A DNA stretch of 64,000 nt from Allomuricauda sp. F6463D (GCF_023015965.1 NZ_JALKAN010000001.1:372001-436000); one strand, 5' to 3'; counted from the first letter of the stretch, positions 52,670 to 62,102 are shown. The notes: generated by a model not told the origin, from the sequence alone. Made by a program: numbers and translations.

Positions 52670-54385
52670 ATGAGTGATGCACAAATTTGGATTTATGTAT
52701 TGGTGGCACTATCGTTTGGTCTGTACATAGGAATTGCAATCTGGTCAAGAGCAGGTTCCACTAAAGAATTTTATGTAGCTGGAGGAGGTGTCTCCCCTTT
52801 GGCCAACGGAATGGCAACGGCAGCCGATTGGATGTCAGCAGCTTCCTTTATCTCAATGGCAGGAATAATTTCATTTGCTGGGTATGATGGTGCTGTGTAT
52901 TTAATGGGTTGGACAGGAGGCTATGTGCTTTTAGCATTGCTATTGGCACCTTACCTTAGAAAATTTGGAAAATTTACGGTTCCTGATTTTATAGGTGAAC
53001 GCTACTACTCAAAAACTGCTCGTGTGGTTGCGGTTATCTGTGCTTTGATTGTTTCCTTCACTTATGTAGCTGGACAAATGCGTGGTGTAGGAATTGTATT
53101 TTCCAGATACTTGGAAGTTGATATCAATACAGGTGTGGTAATTGGAATGGTGATCGTATTGTTCTATGCTGTGCTTGGCGGAATGAAGGGGATTACCTAT
53201 ACCCAAGTCGCACAATATTGTGTTCTAATATTTGCCTTTATGGTGCCAGCCATATTTATTTCCATCCAGATGACAGGAAACCCTGTACCGCAACTAGGGT
53301 TTGGTAGTACCTTATCGGATGGTTCAGGAGTTTATTTATTGGATAAACTTGACGGGCTTTCTACTGAACTTGGTTTTGTAGAATACACCGATGGCTCAAA
53401 AAGCACTATAGATGTATTTGCCATTACCCTAGCCTTAATGGTGGGTACGGCAGGTTTGCCCCATGTAATCGTTCGTTTTTTTACCGTAAAAAAGGTGCGT
53501 GATGCAAGAAAATCAGCGGGATTGGCATTATTGTTCATTGCCATTTTGTACACCACAGCACCTGCAGTGGCCGTGTTTGCAAGAACGAACTTGATAGAGA
53601 CCGTAAGCGGAAAAGAATATGATAACATGCCCGAATGGTTCAACCGGTGGGAAAAGACGGGATTGATTGCCCATGAGGACAAAAATGGAGATGGCAAAAT
53701 CCAATATGTGGCTTCACCCGAAATAAACGAATTGACTGTAGACAGGGACATCATGGTATTGGCAAATCCAGAAATTGCTGATCTCCCAGCGTGGGTAATC
53801 GGTCTGATTGCCGCTGGTGGTTTGGCCGCAGCCTTATCAACCGCAGCTGGATTGCTATTGGTTATATCGTCTTCCGTTTCGCATGACTTGATAAAAAACG
53901 TGCTGAAACCCGATCTTACCGAAAAAGAAGAACTTTGGGCAGCTAGACTCTCTGCTGCCGTTGCTGTAGTTATAGCAGGATATTTTGGAATCAATCCGCC
54001 TGGCTTTGTGGCAGCTGTGGTCGCATTGGCCTTTGGTCTTGCCGCGGCATCTTTCTTCCCTGCAATTATTTTAGGAATCTTTTATAAGAAGATGAATAGT
54101 AAAGGAGCTATATCGGGAATGATTGTCGGTCTTTGCTTAATGCTATTTTATATGTTGAAATTTAAATTTGGAATTTTTGATGGAGGAAAAGAAGCAGTTG
54201 CCGGGCTTCAGCAAAGTTGGTGGTTTGGCGTTTCGCCCGAAGGATTTGGATCTATCGCTATGATTGTCAACTTTATTGTAGCAATTGTGGTAAACTTCTT
54301 TACAGCTGAGCCTCCTGAAAATGTACAGGAAATTGTTGAGAACATTCGCGTTCCCAACCAAGCTGGCCAAGCAATTGAACATTAG
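52670..54385 (+). CDS. Sodium:solute symporter (acetate-type, SSS family)
   Basis: A 571-residue transporter with about thirteen helices. EFYVAGGGVSPLANGMATAADWMSAASF and a GLAAALSTAAGLLLVISSSVSHDL core are typical of the SSS/ActP-like subgroup paired with DUF4212. A loop around residues 335-350 has DKNGDGKIQ, an EF-hand-like calcium motif that I recall in this subfamily. It most likely imports acetate or a similar monocarboxylate with sodium. Next downstream is acs, so imported acetate would be activated at once. Confidence 0.92.
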   Translation: MSDAQIWIYVLVALSFGLYIGIAIWSRAGSTKEFYVAGGGVSPLANGMATAADWMSAASFISMAGIISFAGYDGAVYLMGWTGGYVLLALLLAPYLRKFGKFTVPDFIGERYYSKTARVVAVICALIVSFTYVAGQMRGVGIVFSRYLEVDINTGVVIGMVIVLFYAVLGGMKGITYTQVAQYCVLIFAFMVPAIFISIQMTGNPVPQLGFGSTLSDGSGVYLLDKLDGLSTELGFVEYTDGSKSTIDVFAITLALMVGTAGLPHVIVRFFTVKKVRDARKSAGLALLFIAILYTTAPAVAVFARTNLIETVSGKEYDNMPEWFNRWEKTGLIAHEDKNGDGKIQYVASPEINELTVDRDIMVLANPEIADLPAWVIGLIAAGGLAAALSTAAGLLLVISSSVSHDLIKNVLKPDLTEKEELWAARLSAAVAVVIAGYFGINPPGFVAAVVALAFGLAAASFFPAIILGIFYKKMNSKGAISGMIVGLCLMLFYMLKFKFGIFDGGKEAVAGLQQSWWFGVSPEGFGSIAMIVNFIVAIVVNFFTAEPPENVQEIVENIRVPNQAGQAIEH

Positions 54386-54445
54386 AATAACTGTCAGATT
54401 GCTCTCTTTTCCTTATTTTTAGGGCAGCTAAAATTGTTGTACATA

Positions 54446-56353
54446 ATGAGTAACTACCACATTAAACACTTGGAAGAATATTTTCAAGTGTACCGTAAAT
54501 CTGTGAGAAACCCAGAAGGGTTTTGGGAAGAAGTCGCAGAAGAACATTTTCATTGGCGTAAAAAATGGGATTCTGTTTTGGAATGGGATTTTTCCAAACC
54601 TGAAATTAGTTGGTTCAAAGGAGCTAAACTAAACATAACTGAAAATTGTATTGATCGTCACCTTGGAATTCGTGGAGATAAGACTGCTATTATTTTTGAG
54701 CCAAATGACCCGAATGAAGAGGCAGAGTACATTACATATAATCAACTACATGAACGTGTTTGCAAATATGCAAATGTCTTAAAGGACCATGGTGTTAAAA
54801 AAGGTGATAGGGTAGTTGTTTATTTACCAATGATTCCAGATTTGGCCATCGCACTTTTGGCCTGTGCCCGTATTGGAGCTATTCACTCTGTTGTGTTTGC
54901 TGGGTTTTCATCAACCGCCTTGGAAACAAGAATCAATGATTGCGGAGCTAAATTGGTACTCACATCCGACGGTTCTTTTAGAGGAACTAAAACAATAGAT
55001 CTAAAAGCTATAGTGGATGAAGCACTGGAAAGTTGCCCGGATGTGGAAACAGTCTTGGTAACAAAACGCACAGGTGGTAAGGTAACTATGAAAGAAGGTC
55101 GAGATAATTGGGTTCAGCCACTTTTAGACAAAGCTTATTTAGACTGTGTTCCCGAGATTATGGATGCCGAAGACCCTTTATTTATACTATATACGTCGGG
55201 CTCTACTGGTCTTCCAAAGGGTATGGTGCATACCACTGGAGGGTATATGGTTTACACAGCTTATACATTTAAAAACGTGTTTCAGTATCGTGAGGAAGAT
55301 GTTTATTGGTGTACAGCAGATATTGGATGGATCACGGGCCACTCCTATATAGTGTACGGACCGTTGGCAAATGGTGCCACTACGGTAATGTTCGAAGGAG
55401 TACCTTCCTATCCGGATTTTGGACGTTTTTGGGAAGTTGTGCAAAAGCACAAGGTTACCCAGTTTTATACAGCTCCAACGGCTATTAGAGCTTTGGCCAA
55501 GGAGAATTTGGATTTTGTAACAGAACATGACTTATCCAGCTTAAAAGTTTTGGGTACTGTGGGAGAACCCATTAATGAAGAAGCTTGGCACTGGTATAAT
55601 GATCATGTAGGTGAAAAAAAATGCCCTATTGTAGATACATGGTGGCAAACGGAAACAGGTGGAATCCTTATTTCTCCTATTCCATTTTCAACTCCGACCA
55701 AGCCCACTTACGCCACTTTGCCAATGCCCGGTGTCCAACCTGCACTTATGGACGAAAATGGAAAAGAAATCAAAGGCAACCAAGTGGATGGAAGATTGTG
55801 CATCAAGTTTCCATGGCCATCTATAGCTAGAACTATATGGGGAAATCATCAACGATATAAAGACACTTATTTTTCAGCATTTGAAGGAAAATATTTCACT
55901 GGAGATGGTGCGTTAAGGGATGAGGTAGGTTATTACCGTATTACAGGCAGGGTCGACGATGTAATAATTGTTTCTGGACATAATTTGGGAACTGCCCCTA
56001 TTGAGGATGCCATTAACGAGCATCAAGCAGTAGCGGAATCAGCAATTGTTGGATTCCCTCACGACATCAAGGGAAATGCGCTGTACGGTTATATCATTTT
56101 GAAGGAGACAGGGGAAGCGCGTAATCGGGATAACGTGAAAAAAGAGGTGAACCAATTGATCACTGATCATATTGGACCTATAGCTAAATTGGACAAGATT
56201 CAATTTGTGGAAGGATTGCCAAAAACACGAAGTGGTAAGATCATGCGGAGAATCCTTAGAAAAATTGCATCCAAGGATACCAGTAACCTTGGAGATACTT
56301 CAACGTTATTGAATCCTGAAATAGTGGAAGATATTATGAAGGAAAGCCTTTAA
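54446..56353 (+). CDS. acs: Acetyl-CoA synthetase
   Basis: A 635-residue AMP-forming ligase that makes acetyl-CoA from acetate, ATP and CoA. ILYTSGSTGLPKGMVHTTGG is the adenylate loop, with DTWWQTETGG for acetate binding and GRVDDVIIVSGHNLG for domain rotation. GLPKTRSGKIMRRILRKIA contains the C-terminal lysine that is acetylated for control in many bacteria. The ATG at 54446 (MSNYHIKH) is a better start than the upstream ATG at 54434. It is the last gene of the acetate operon and is followed by a terminator. Confidence 0.96.
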   Translation: MSNYHIKHLEEYFQVYRKSVRNPEGFWEEVAEEHFHWRKKWDSVLEWDFSKPEISWFKGAKLNITENCIDRHLGIRGDKTAIIFEPNDPNEEAEYITYNQLHERVCKYANVLKDHGVKKGDRVVVYLPMIPDLAIALLACARIGAIHSVVFAGFSSTALETRINDCGAKLVLTSDGSFRGTKTIDLKAIVDEALESCPDVETVLVTKRTGGKVTMKEGRDNWVQPLLDKAYLDCVPEIMDAEDPLFILYTSGSTGLPKGMVHTTGGYMVYTAYTFKNVFQYREEDVYWCTADIGWITGHSYIVYGPLANGATTVMFEGVPSYPDFGRFWEVVQKHKVTQFYTAPTAIRALAKENLDFVTEHDLSSLKVLGTVGEPINEEAWHWYNDHVGEKKCPIVDTWWQTETGGILISPIPFSTPTKPTYATLPMPGVQPALMDENGKEIKGNQVDGRLCIKFPWPSIARTIWGNHQRYKDTYFSAFEGKYFTGDGALRDEVGYYRITGRVDDVIIVSGHNLGTAPIEDAINEHQAVAESAIVGFPHDIKGNALYGYIILKETGEARNRDNVKKEVNQLITDHIGPIAKLDKIQFVEGLPKTRSGKIMRRILRKIASKDTSNLGDTSTLLNPEIVEDIMKESL

Positions 56354-56371
56354 AGGCTATGTATACCAAAT

Positions 56372-56410
56372 AAGGGCCTCTTTTACCTAAAGAGGTCCTT
56401 TAGTTTTTTT
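56372..56410 (+). terminator. Rho-independent terminator after acs, overlapping the exonuclease gene end
   Basis: AAGGGCCTCTTT (56372-56383) and AAAGAGGTCCTT (56389-56400) form a 12-bp stem with one G-T pair and a five-base loop, followed by TAG and seven T (56404-56410). The 3' arm and T run are also codons at the end of the convergent exonuclease gene. Confidence 0.85.
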
Positions 56411-57033
56411 GATTTTAGTTTTTCTACAATTCGTAAAAAAGCGATTGCCGTAATAAACGCATCACCTAGTGCTGTATGTCTATCCTTTCGGGATATACTG
56501 AATTTTTTGGCAAGATCGTCCAAAGTGTATCGCTCTTTGCGTTGTACCACTGTAGATTTTAACAATGTTTTACTGTAAAGCCGCTCGGTATCCAGAGTTT
56601 GATTTTTTAATTTTGGCAACCCATTTCTTTTTAAAGCTGCATTGATCATGTTTATATCGAACATAACATGATGACCTACCAAAACATGATTTTTTGCATA
56701 TTTCAAGAACGCTTTTAAAGCTTCAAGCTCTGAAACACGGGCCCGTTTACTTTTCCTTAAAATCCCATGGATTTCCGTACTTTCAGAATTATAGTGTTCC
56801 TGTGTTATATACACTTCAAAACTATCTTTTACCACAATAATATTATCCAATAGTTTAAGTGCTCCAATGCATAACATACGGTCTTTTATTAAACTAAAAC
56901 CTGTAGTTTCGGTATCTAAAACAACAAAGGTGGATTTGTGGATATCATCGGACAACTTTTCTTTGAAATGCGCTTCATAAGACCACCAAAAGTCTGGAAA
57001 TTCTTGTTGTCTTTTTTTTGAGAACGGCCACAT
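56383..57033 (-). CDS. DEDD-family 3'-5' exonuclease (DNA polymerase III epsilon-like)
   Basis: A 216-residue exonuclease. The catalytic acidic residues appear in VVLDTETTGFSL (ExoI), GHHVMFDINMIN (ExoII) and KDRHTALGDAFITA (ExoIII with the histidine of DEDDh enzymes). It would trim DNA or RNA 3' ends; family members encoded beside acetate modules have no settled role. Its ATG overlaps the stop of the upstream cNMP/CBS gene by one base, showing coupling. The last codons form part of the acs terminator. Confidence 0.92.
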   Translation of the reverse strand: MWPFSKKRQQEFPDFWWSYEAHFKEKLSDDIHKSTFVVLDTETTGFSLIKDRMLCIGALKLLDNIIVVKDSFEVYITQEHYNSESTEIHGILRKSKRARVSELEALKAFLKYAKNHVLVGHHVMFDINMINAALKRNGLPKLKNQTLDTERLYSKTLLKSTVVQRKERYTLDDLAKKFSISRKDRHTALGDAFITAIAFLRIVEKLKSKKLKDLFR

Positions 57034-58952
57034 CAGCGTATCAAATTTTTAACTTGAAACCGTATTTCAATCAAAGATTGGATTTCTTTTACCGTTTTAA
57101 AAGTTCTCTTCAGTTTGATTTTTTCTTCTTTGTTTAATTTGTCCAAAGCAATATACCTGCCCGAATCGTTGTGCAGTAGTCCTTGTCTTGTCCTAAATTT
57201 AAGAAGTGCTTTGCTCGCATAGGAACAAGCTAAATAAAGTTCTTTGTTGTTGGGTTCCAGTTCGGCTAGCTTTTCGTAACGTTCTGCGGTATTGTTTATG
57301 GATTTGATGGAGTGTGAGAGAATAAGCACCCGTGCCGCATCAATAATTGGCATAAGTGCACGTAATTTCAAATCAAAAAAATCTTTATGTTCGCCATCCT
57401 GTTCCACCAAAAAGTCTCGAAAAAAGCCTGATGGCGAAGGGTTTTTAAGAGCACCACTAGCTAAATGAACAAAGAATTGGGGGTAGTGGTTGGCATGGTC
57501 AAAAATGCTATGCGATAGTTCATCAGCAAGTGCTTTCTCTCCAAAAGTAACGTTGTAATCAAAAAATATGGAAGACAGGAGAATCTCTTCTGATCCTGGA
57601 TTGTGAATCCAATGAGCGGTAATTTCTTTCCATTCTTTTAAACTACGGCACCATGAACGGTTGGAAGCCATCATATCTGCTGGACAGTAATCGAACCCTA
57701 TGATGTTCAAACCTTTAGTAATAGATTCACCCAATTTTAAAAAGTGATTTCTTGTTTTCTCCAATTCTTCCTCAGGAACATCCTCAAAAATGATTGCGTT
57801 GTCTTGATCGGTATTCAATAATTGTTCCCCTCGTCCTTGACTGCCCATACTCAACCACGTAAATTTTACAGGAAGGTCTTCATCCATTTTTGATAATGCA
57901 ATTTCAATGACCTGTTTGCTTGAAGCATCATTCAATTCAGAGATTATTTTAGAAACCAGCCCTAGGGGTATGTTCTGATCTAAATAACCACGCAGTAAAT
58001 TCATGATGCCATGTCGAATGTTTCTTAGTCTTTTAAAATCCGTTGCTCTTTTAATGGCTCGTAAGAGTACGGCTGGGTTGTTTCCCACAGCCACCATAAT
58101 GTCATGTTTCGAGAGTATACCAACTGCAGGTGAATCAGTTGTTCCATCCTCCGTTAATACCAAGTGACTGATGTTGCTTTTCATCATCGCCATTTGGGAT
58201 TGTGCCAAGGTTAAATCCTTTGGATAAGTGATAATGGGTGTTGACATGGTTGTTTTGGCAGACGCAGTTATCGGAAACAACCCAGTGGCAATCTTTTTTC
58301 GAAGATCTTTATCTGTAATAATACCAACTGGTAAGTTGTTTTTCTCTACCAAAATAGAACTAACATTGTGCTTGGTCATTTTGTTGGCAATGGTCTTTAT
58401 CTTGGTGCCTTCATTACAGCTAATTAGATCGGTGGAATATTTAATCGGCTGAAGGTCTAAAATTTTATTGGTCGAAAATTGATCTTCTTCGTTATTAGTG
58501 CCATATAACTTTCCTCGGTGTTTAATGGAGTAGGGGTTGCCGGTGTTGGAAGCAAAGCTTTCTATTAGAAAATTTCCGATTCGTTTGTTTTCGAGTGCCA
58601 AAGGCTTAAAGTCTTTGATTGGAATGGCGTATAAAATGGTTTCTTCATATGCCTTGGCTTCCAATTTGTAGTTTTCGTGGGCTAACAAAGGTCTTAGTCC
58701 AAAAACATCCCCTTCGTCACAAATATCCAATATCTGGCTCGAACCCTCTTTGGATAATGCTATGGCACCCTTGTTGACCACGTAAAATTGTTCGTGTGGT
58801 TTTTCGTTTTCGCCAAAAACAATGGTGTTGGATTCCTTATGGATAATTACCACTTCAAGTGATAATTTTTCCAATTGTTTTGAGTCCATGGCATTAAAAG
58901 GCGGATAGTTCTTTAAGAAATCTGCTATGCGTTCGGAAATGGTGTTCTTCAT
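57033..58952 (-). CDS. cNMP-binding/CBS/DUF294 nucleotidyltransferase-like protein
   Basis: A 639-residue cytoplasmic protein in three parts: a cyclic-nucleotide-binding fold (about 1-135), a CBS pair (about 165-300) and a DUF294 putative nucleotidyltransferase domain with GSQGRGEQLLNTDQDNAIIF near residue 372 plus its C-terminal helical domain. The GS and DxD residues of the transferase fold are visible. It resembles GlnD-like regulators and may modify a partner in response to nucleotides. It is translationally coupled to the exonuclease gene, and such pairs commonly neighbour DUF4212/SSS/acs modules. Confidence 0.92.
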   Translation of the reverse strand: MKNTISERIADFLKNYPPFNAMDSKQLEKLSLEVVIIHKESNTIVFGENEKPHEQFYVVNKGAIALSKEGSSQILDICDEGDVFGLRPLLAHENYKLEAKAYEETILYAIPIKDFKPLALENKRIGNFLIESFASNTGNPYSIKHRGKLYGTNNEEDQFSTNKILDLQPIKYSTDLISCNEGTKIKTIANKMTKHNVSSILVEKNNLPVGIITDKDLRKKIATGLFPITASAKTTMSTPIITYPKDLTLAQSQMAMMKSNISHLVLTEDGTTDSPAVGILSKHDIMVAVGNNPAVLLRAIKRATDFKRLRNIRHGIMNLLRGYLDQNIPLGLVSKIISELNDASSKQVIEIALSKMDEDLPVKFTWLSMGSQGRGEQLLNTDQDNAIIFEDVPEEELEKTRNHFLKLGESITKGLNIIGFDYCPADMMASNRSWCRSLKEWKEITAHWIHNPGSEEILLSSIFFDYNVTFGEKALADELSHSIFDHANHYPQFFVHLASGALKNPSPSGFFRDFLVEQDGEHKDFFDLKLRALMPIIDAARVLILSHSIKSINNTAERYEKLAELEPNNKELYLACSYASKALLKFRTRQGLLHNDSGRYIALDKLNKEEKIKLKRTFKTVKEIQSLIEIRFQVKNLIR

Positions 58953-59056
58953 GGCAACCTAAATTTAAGAGTAAATTCCATGAATGCGTGACACAAAGCA
59001 AAAAAACAACATTTTTAAAAAGTCTACTATTTAACTGCAACAGTCATTAGTTCCGT

Positions 59057-59167
59057 TTACTTTCCATTACTTGCTTTATTATATGCGCGAATCATTAAGA
59101 TAGCCCATATGGCAACGAGTACGACGACTACAATGGAAAACCATAATACGATATCATTTCCCGTCAT
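59057..59167 (-). CDS. Very small single-helix membrane protein
   Basis: A 36-residue reading frame starting MTGNDIVLWFSIVVVV with one strongly hydrophobic helix (about residues 6-26) and a basic C-terminal tail. The start overlaps the end of the next small membrane-protein gene by 14 bases in a different frame, which suggests translational coupling. The function is unknown. It may be a small subunit or regulator of a membrane complex. Confidence 0.55.
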   Translation of the reverse strand: MTGNDIVLWFSIVVVVLVAIWAILMIRAYNKASNGK

Positions 59168-59342
59168 TGTCCACAAGCTTTAAGTAAATCATAAAACCTA
59201 AAAGGGTTGGTGCCCACAACCCTACAAAAAGGCCATGTTCCGGGTATCCACTAAGAAACAGATATTCTGCCACTATTATGATCAAGGCACATAAGATCAA
59301 CATGAATAGATTGGCGGTTCCTAACTTTTTAAAATAATTCAT
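59154..59342 (-). CDS. Small membrane protein with two helices
   Basis: A 62-residue protein with a short basic N-terminus, one hydrophobic helix at about 10-30 (LFMLILCALIIIVAEYLFL) and a second at about 37-54 (HGLFVGLWAPTLLGFMIYL). No family was recognised. It ends within the start of the 36-residue gene and lies about 200 bases upstream of the cNMP/CBS gene on the same strand, so they may share a transcript. The length and clean topology argue for a real gene. Confidence 0.65.
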   Translation of the reverse strand: MNYFKKLGTANLFMLILCALIIIVAEYLFLSGYPEHGLFVGLWAPTLLGFMIYLKLVDNDGK

Positions 59343-59729
59343 TCGCAGGTTGGTTAAAAACTTATAAGTTAGGAAAAAAACACCAAAAAAAACAAAAAGT
59401 ACTTAATTGAAAAACAGTTAAATAACTGTAGTTTTAGTATCAATTGCTGTACCACTCTATTAAAATTTATCCGTTTAAGGGCTGTACTTAATTCATAATA
59501 ATAAAATTATTTCTGTACGTTAAATGGAAGAACATATTTGTTTTTCAACTCCGTATTTTGTAGTTAAGCGGTTCTATTTGTTATCTCTTAAATGACCCTG
59601 CTCGAAGCACGTTCAGTACAGTGAGCTATCAATATCTACAAACTAGTATCCAAGCCATATATCTATAGCAAGTTCTTCTCTTCATGTTTTATATATAAAA
59701 CGAACCTAAATTAACTAGAATATAGTTGA
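59343..59729. other. Intergenic region
   Basis: No gene, strong hairpin or recognisable site was found in these 387 AT-rich bases. It should hold the promoter for the small membrane-protein genes. Confidence 0.5.
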
Positions 59730-60443
59730 CTATCTACGCACCCCATCACTACAAGGCAGTGCTACCATGGTTTTATTAATCTCAACAGCTTTGCCCATCA
59801 CCGTCACGGGGTGAAAATACTCTTTAAGTATATGTTGTGCCTCTTTTAAAAACCTTAAATATACATGCATTGGTTGATCAGAAATTTCATATGTAAAAAA
59901 AACTCGCGCAATTATAAAATCAATATCATTGTCAAAATCTTCTCTTTCATAAGACATTGGTATACCGTTAATATAGTTGGTTAGATGTGTTATATATACT
60001 AAGTTTTTTAAAATTATATCCTTGTCGTTTCCTGTGTAATTAAGAATATTCCATATTTCTTCAGTACAAAACATTATGCTGGTTGAGTTAAGTAGCATTA
60101 ACTCTTGCAATCCATAATAATCGTATTTTTTAAAACAATCACTTTCATTTTCAGTTTTCCGTTGTAACTCGTAAAAACTTGAAACGTACAATGCCATGGA
60201 CGCCCAACAGTTTTTTATTTGGCCAAATTCATCATCCATATCGGTTTGTTCCCGTAACTTATCTAAGTCTTCTGCCAAATCATCAAGAAACTCTTTTTCG
60301 GCATCATCTAAGTCATCTGAACCTTGACCCATAGCACCTCCAACTTCCTTTTTAACCTGATTAATAACAGCGTTGATGTCTTGCGCATACCCTTGCATGG
60401 ATATACATAATAAAAAAAGTAATGTGTAAAATAGTGTTTTCAT
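59730..60443 (-). CDS. Secreted hypothetical protein with acidic coiled region
   Basis: A 237-residue protein with a Sec signal peptide (cleavage likely after GYAQ). The mature N-terminus is very acidic (DDLDDAEKEFLDDLAEDLDKL) and predicted helical, followed by a mostly helical domain with cysteines (NCW, DCF, MFCTEE, LPCSDG) that could form disulfides. No family was recognised. It follows the other secreted gene by 11 bases, so the two are likely one operon with a shared function. Confidence 0.7.
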   Translation of the reverse strand: MKTLFYTLLFLLCISMQGYAQDINAVINQVKKEVGGAMGQGSDDLDDAEKEFLDDLAEDLDKLREQTDMDDEFGQIKNCWASMALYVSSFYELQRKTENESDCFKKYDYYGLQELMLLNSTSIMFCTEEIWNILNYTGNDKDIILKNLVYITHLTNYINGIPMSYEREDFDNDIDFIIARVFFTYEISDQPMHVYLRFLKEAQHILKEYFHPVTVMGKAVEINKTMVALPCSDGVRR

Positions 60444-60454
60444 CTGTCTGTGAT

Positions 60455-61402
60455 TTATAATGAACTGCCAAATTGTTTATAATTGGAGGGGGTTAGTGTC
60501 TTTTTTTGTTCTTGAATACTAAAACACCTTACATGGATTGGTTTTTCATCAGGATCATTAGATTGGAATGCCAGTTCCATAATCATATAGTTTTCACCTT
60601 TAAATAACGAGTTAGGTATGTAGGCGGTTTGTGAGAGACCTCCTTTGTATTGCACTGGCGCTCTCTCTGCTATATATACAACAACCACTCCCTCTGGAGT
60701 GGTGATTCTATAGCCCCTACATAAAAGATCTTTCATTTTTTTATAATCCAGTTTTTCTACGGTAACCCCATTGTTGCTATTGCTACCGGGAATACTATTT
60801 ATATTTTCGGTATGTAGTATATGATCTTTTGCAATGGGAAGCGCTGTTTTAATACTGTCCCCTACAAACAAAAAGGAAGCTTGTTTATTTGGGTCTGTAA
60901 GCTGCATATGATATACGTCATCATCATGTATTGACGTGCCAAAATAGGCGTTGTTGGGCTCATAATACATTACTTTTTGTATGTTACCTTTACCATTGTT
61001 TATGGTATATATAACCTTATACGAAAAAGTATAGGTACTAGATAGCGATGCCACGGTATCATCTCCTACGGTATTTGCAAAGGCTTCAGCGGCATCTACT
61101 TCTACTTCATCTTGTCCTAATTTTATAACAGGAAGACCGTCTTTTGTCACTTCTGTTGTGTTGTTGGTTTCTGAAGTTGTTGAACCCGATTCCCTGGTTT
61201 CTGTTGGAGGTTTTTTATCATTTTTTATAATACCATCTATTGTTTCATCGGTCCCTTTTGAAACTTCTTCGTCTGTCTTGTTTAAAATGGTCCTTTCAAT
61301 TGCATTTTCTGCCTTCTCTTTCAGTTTTTTAAAAAACTGTGCGTGACTGTTGAATGGAAGAATAAAGAAACTAAATAAGAGTGCTATTTGAAATTTGTTC
61401 AT
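60455..61402 (-). CDS. Secreted hypothetical protein with C-terminal beta-rich domain
   Basis: A 315-residue protein with signal peptide ending SHAQ. Just after it comes FFKKLKEKAENAIERTILNK, an amphipathic basic helix seen at this position in several Bacteroidota secreted proteins. A Ser/Thr/Glu-rich linker (about 60-100) leads to a beta-rich domain (YTFSYKVIYTINNGKGNIQKVMYY, YIAERAPVQYKGG), reminiscent of DUF4412-type periplasmic domains, though I am not certain. It is the first gene of a two-gene operon, with operator-like repeats about 60 bases upstream. Confidence 0.7.
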   Translation of the reverse strand: MNKFQIALLFSFFILPFNSHAQFFKKLKEKAENAIERTILNKTDEEVSKGTDETIDGIIKNDKKPPTETRESGSTTSETNNTTEVTKDGLPVIKLGQDEVEVDAAEAFANTVGDDTVASLSSTYTFSYKVIYTINNGKGNIQKVMYYEPNNAYFGTSIHDDDVYHMQLTDPNKQASFLFVGDSIKTALPIAKDHILHTENINSIPGSNSNNGVTVEKLDYKKMKDLLCRGYRITTPEGVVVVYIAERAPVQYKGGLSQTAYIPNSLFKGENYMIMELAFQSNDPDEKPIHVRCFSIQEQKKTLTPSNYKQFGSSL

Positions 61403-61460
61403 ACTGTTACTTGTTTAAATACGGGTAAGTTTTATTGGTTAAAAATACCATGCCTAAAAA

Positions 61461-61503
61461 ATATGTGGTATCACATATGTTTAATTAATTATCACATATG
61501 TTT
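61461..61503. promoter_or_regulatory. Operator-like array of TATCACATATGTTT repeats
   Basis: TATCACATATGTTT occurs at 61469-61482 and again at 61490-61503, a direct repeat with 21-base period (two helical turns). ATATGTG at 61461-61467 forms an inverted pair with the first CACATAT. The array lies 59-101 bases upstream of the secreted protein gene that starts at 61402, where a dimeric regulator could bind. Confidence 0.45.
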
Positions 61504-62054
61504 CAAAACAAATTAAAATAATTAATACAAAGGGTTTACCTTTTTGAGGCGGCATACCCAGTCTCACTTTAAAAAACGAATACATGCTTTTGCGATGCAT
61601 ACGGGGAATAGACTCCATCATTGCCAGTGGTATTTTGTGCAAGTTTGAAGACCTGATTAGCTTTAATAATAGCAAACCACTGGCCGGTAATGTAATTTGA
61701 CCGCCGAAATCTATCAAAAAGGGATGTTACACGACATACAGGTGTACGTATGCATTGCCGCCGATTGATAGAAGCTATTTTCTCTTGGCCTTCTGGTAGG
61801 TGATTAGGGTAGGTCTGGTAATCCAGACACATTATTGTAAGCATTAGGTAAAGAAAGTTTCAGGTATTATCATTGTCGACTTGCACAGTTTCTTTATAAA
61901 AACGGGATAATTGTGTCAGAATTGAACCTTTTGTAGATAAAGCATTTTGTTTGAATGTAACTGGCCAAGTTGAAGAACGCCTGCCTCCAATTCTGTTTAT
62001 GACCATCCTAGGTTTAATTTCTATGCTTCTGTATATGCCTGAAGAGATTGACAT
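61504..62054. other. Gene-poor region downstream of the tRNA
   Basis: Several short minus-strand frames exist here (for example 61860-62054), but none has a recognisable domain, consistent codon pattern or good start. It may be decayed coding DNA next to the tRNA gene. I see no integrase, direct repeat of the tRNA end or inverted repeats that would prove a mobile element. Confidence 0.45.
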
Positions 62055-62091
62055 AAAAAAAAGCCATTCAACCGTACAATAGTTAAATGAC
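62055..62091 (-). terminator. Rho-independent terminator of the tRNA gene
   Basis: On the minus strand GTCATTTAAC (62091-62082) pairs with GTTGAATGGC (62072-62063) over ten positions including G-T pairs, with a nine-base loop, then eight T (62062-62055). It begins 12 bases after the tRNA 3' end. Confidence 0.88.
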
Positions 62092-62102
62092 TTTGTTTTT
62101 AG

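Noticed and set aside
61481-62054. Several minus-strand short frames downstream of the tRNA, considered as a mobile-element remnant
   Set aside because: No integrase, att-like repeat of the tRNA end or transposase motif is present, so a mobile element is not supported.
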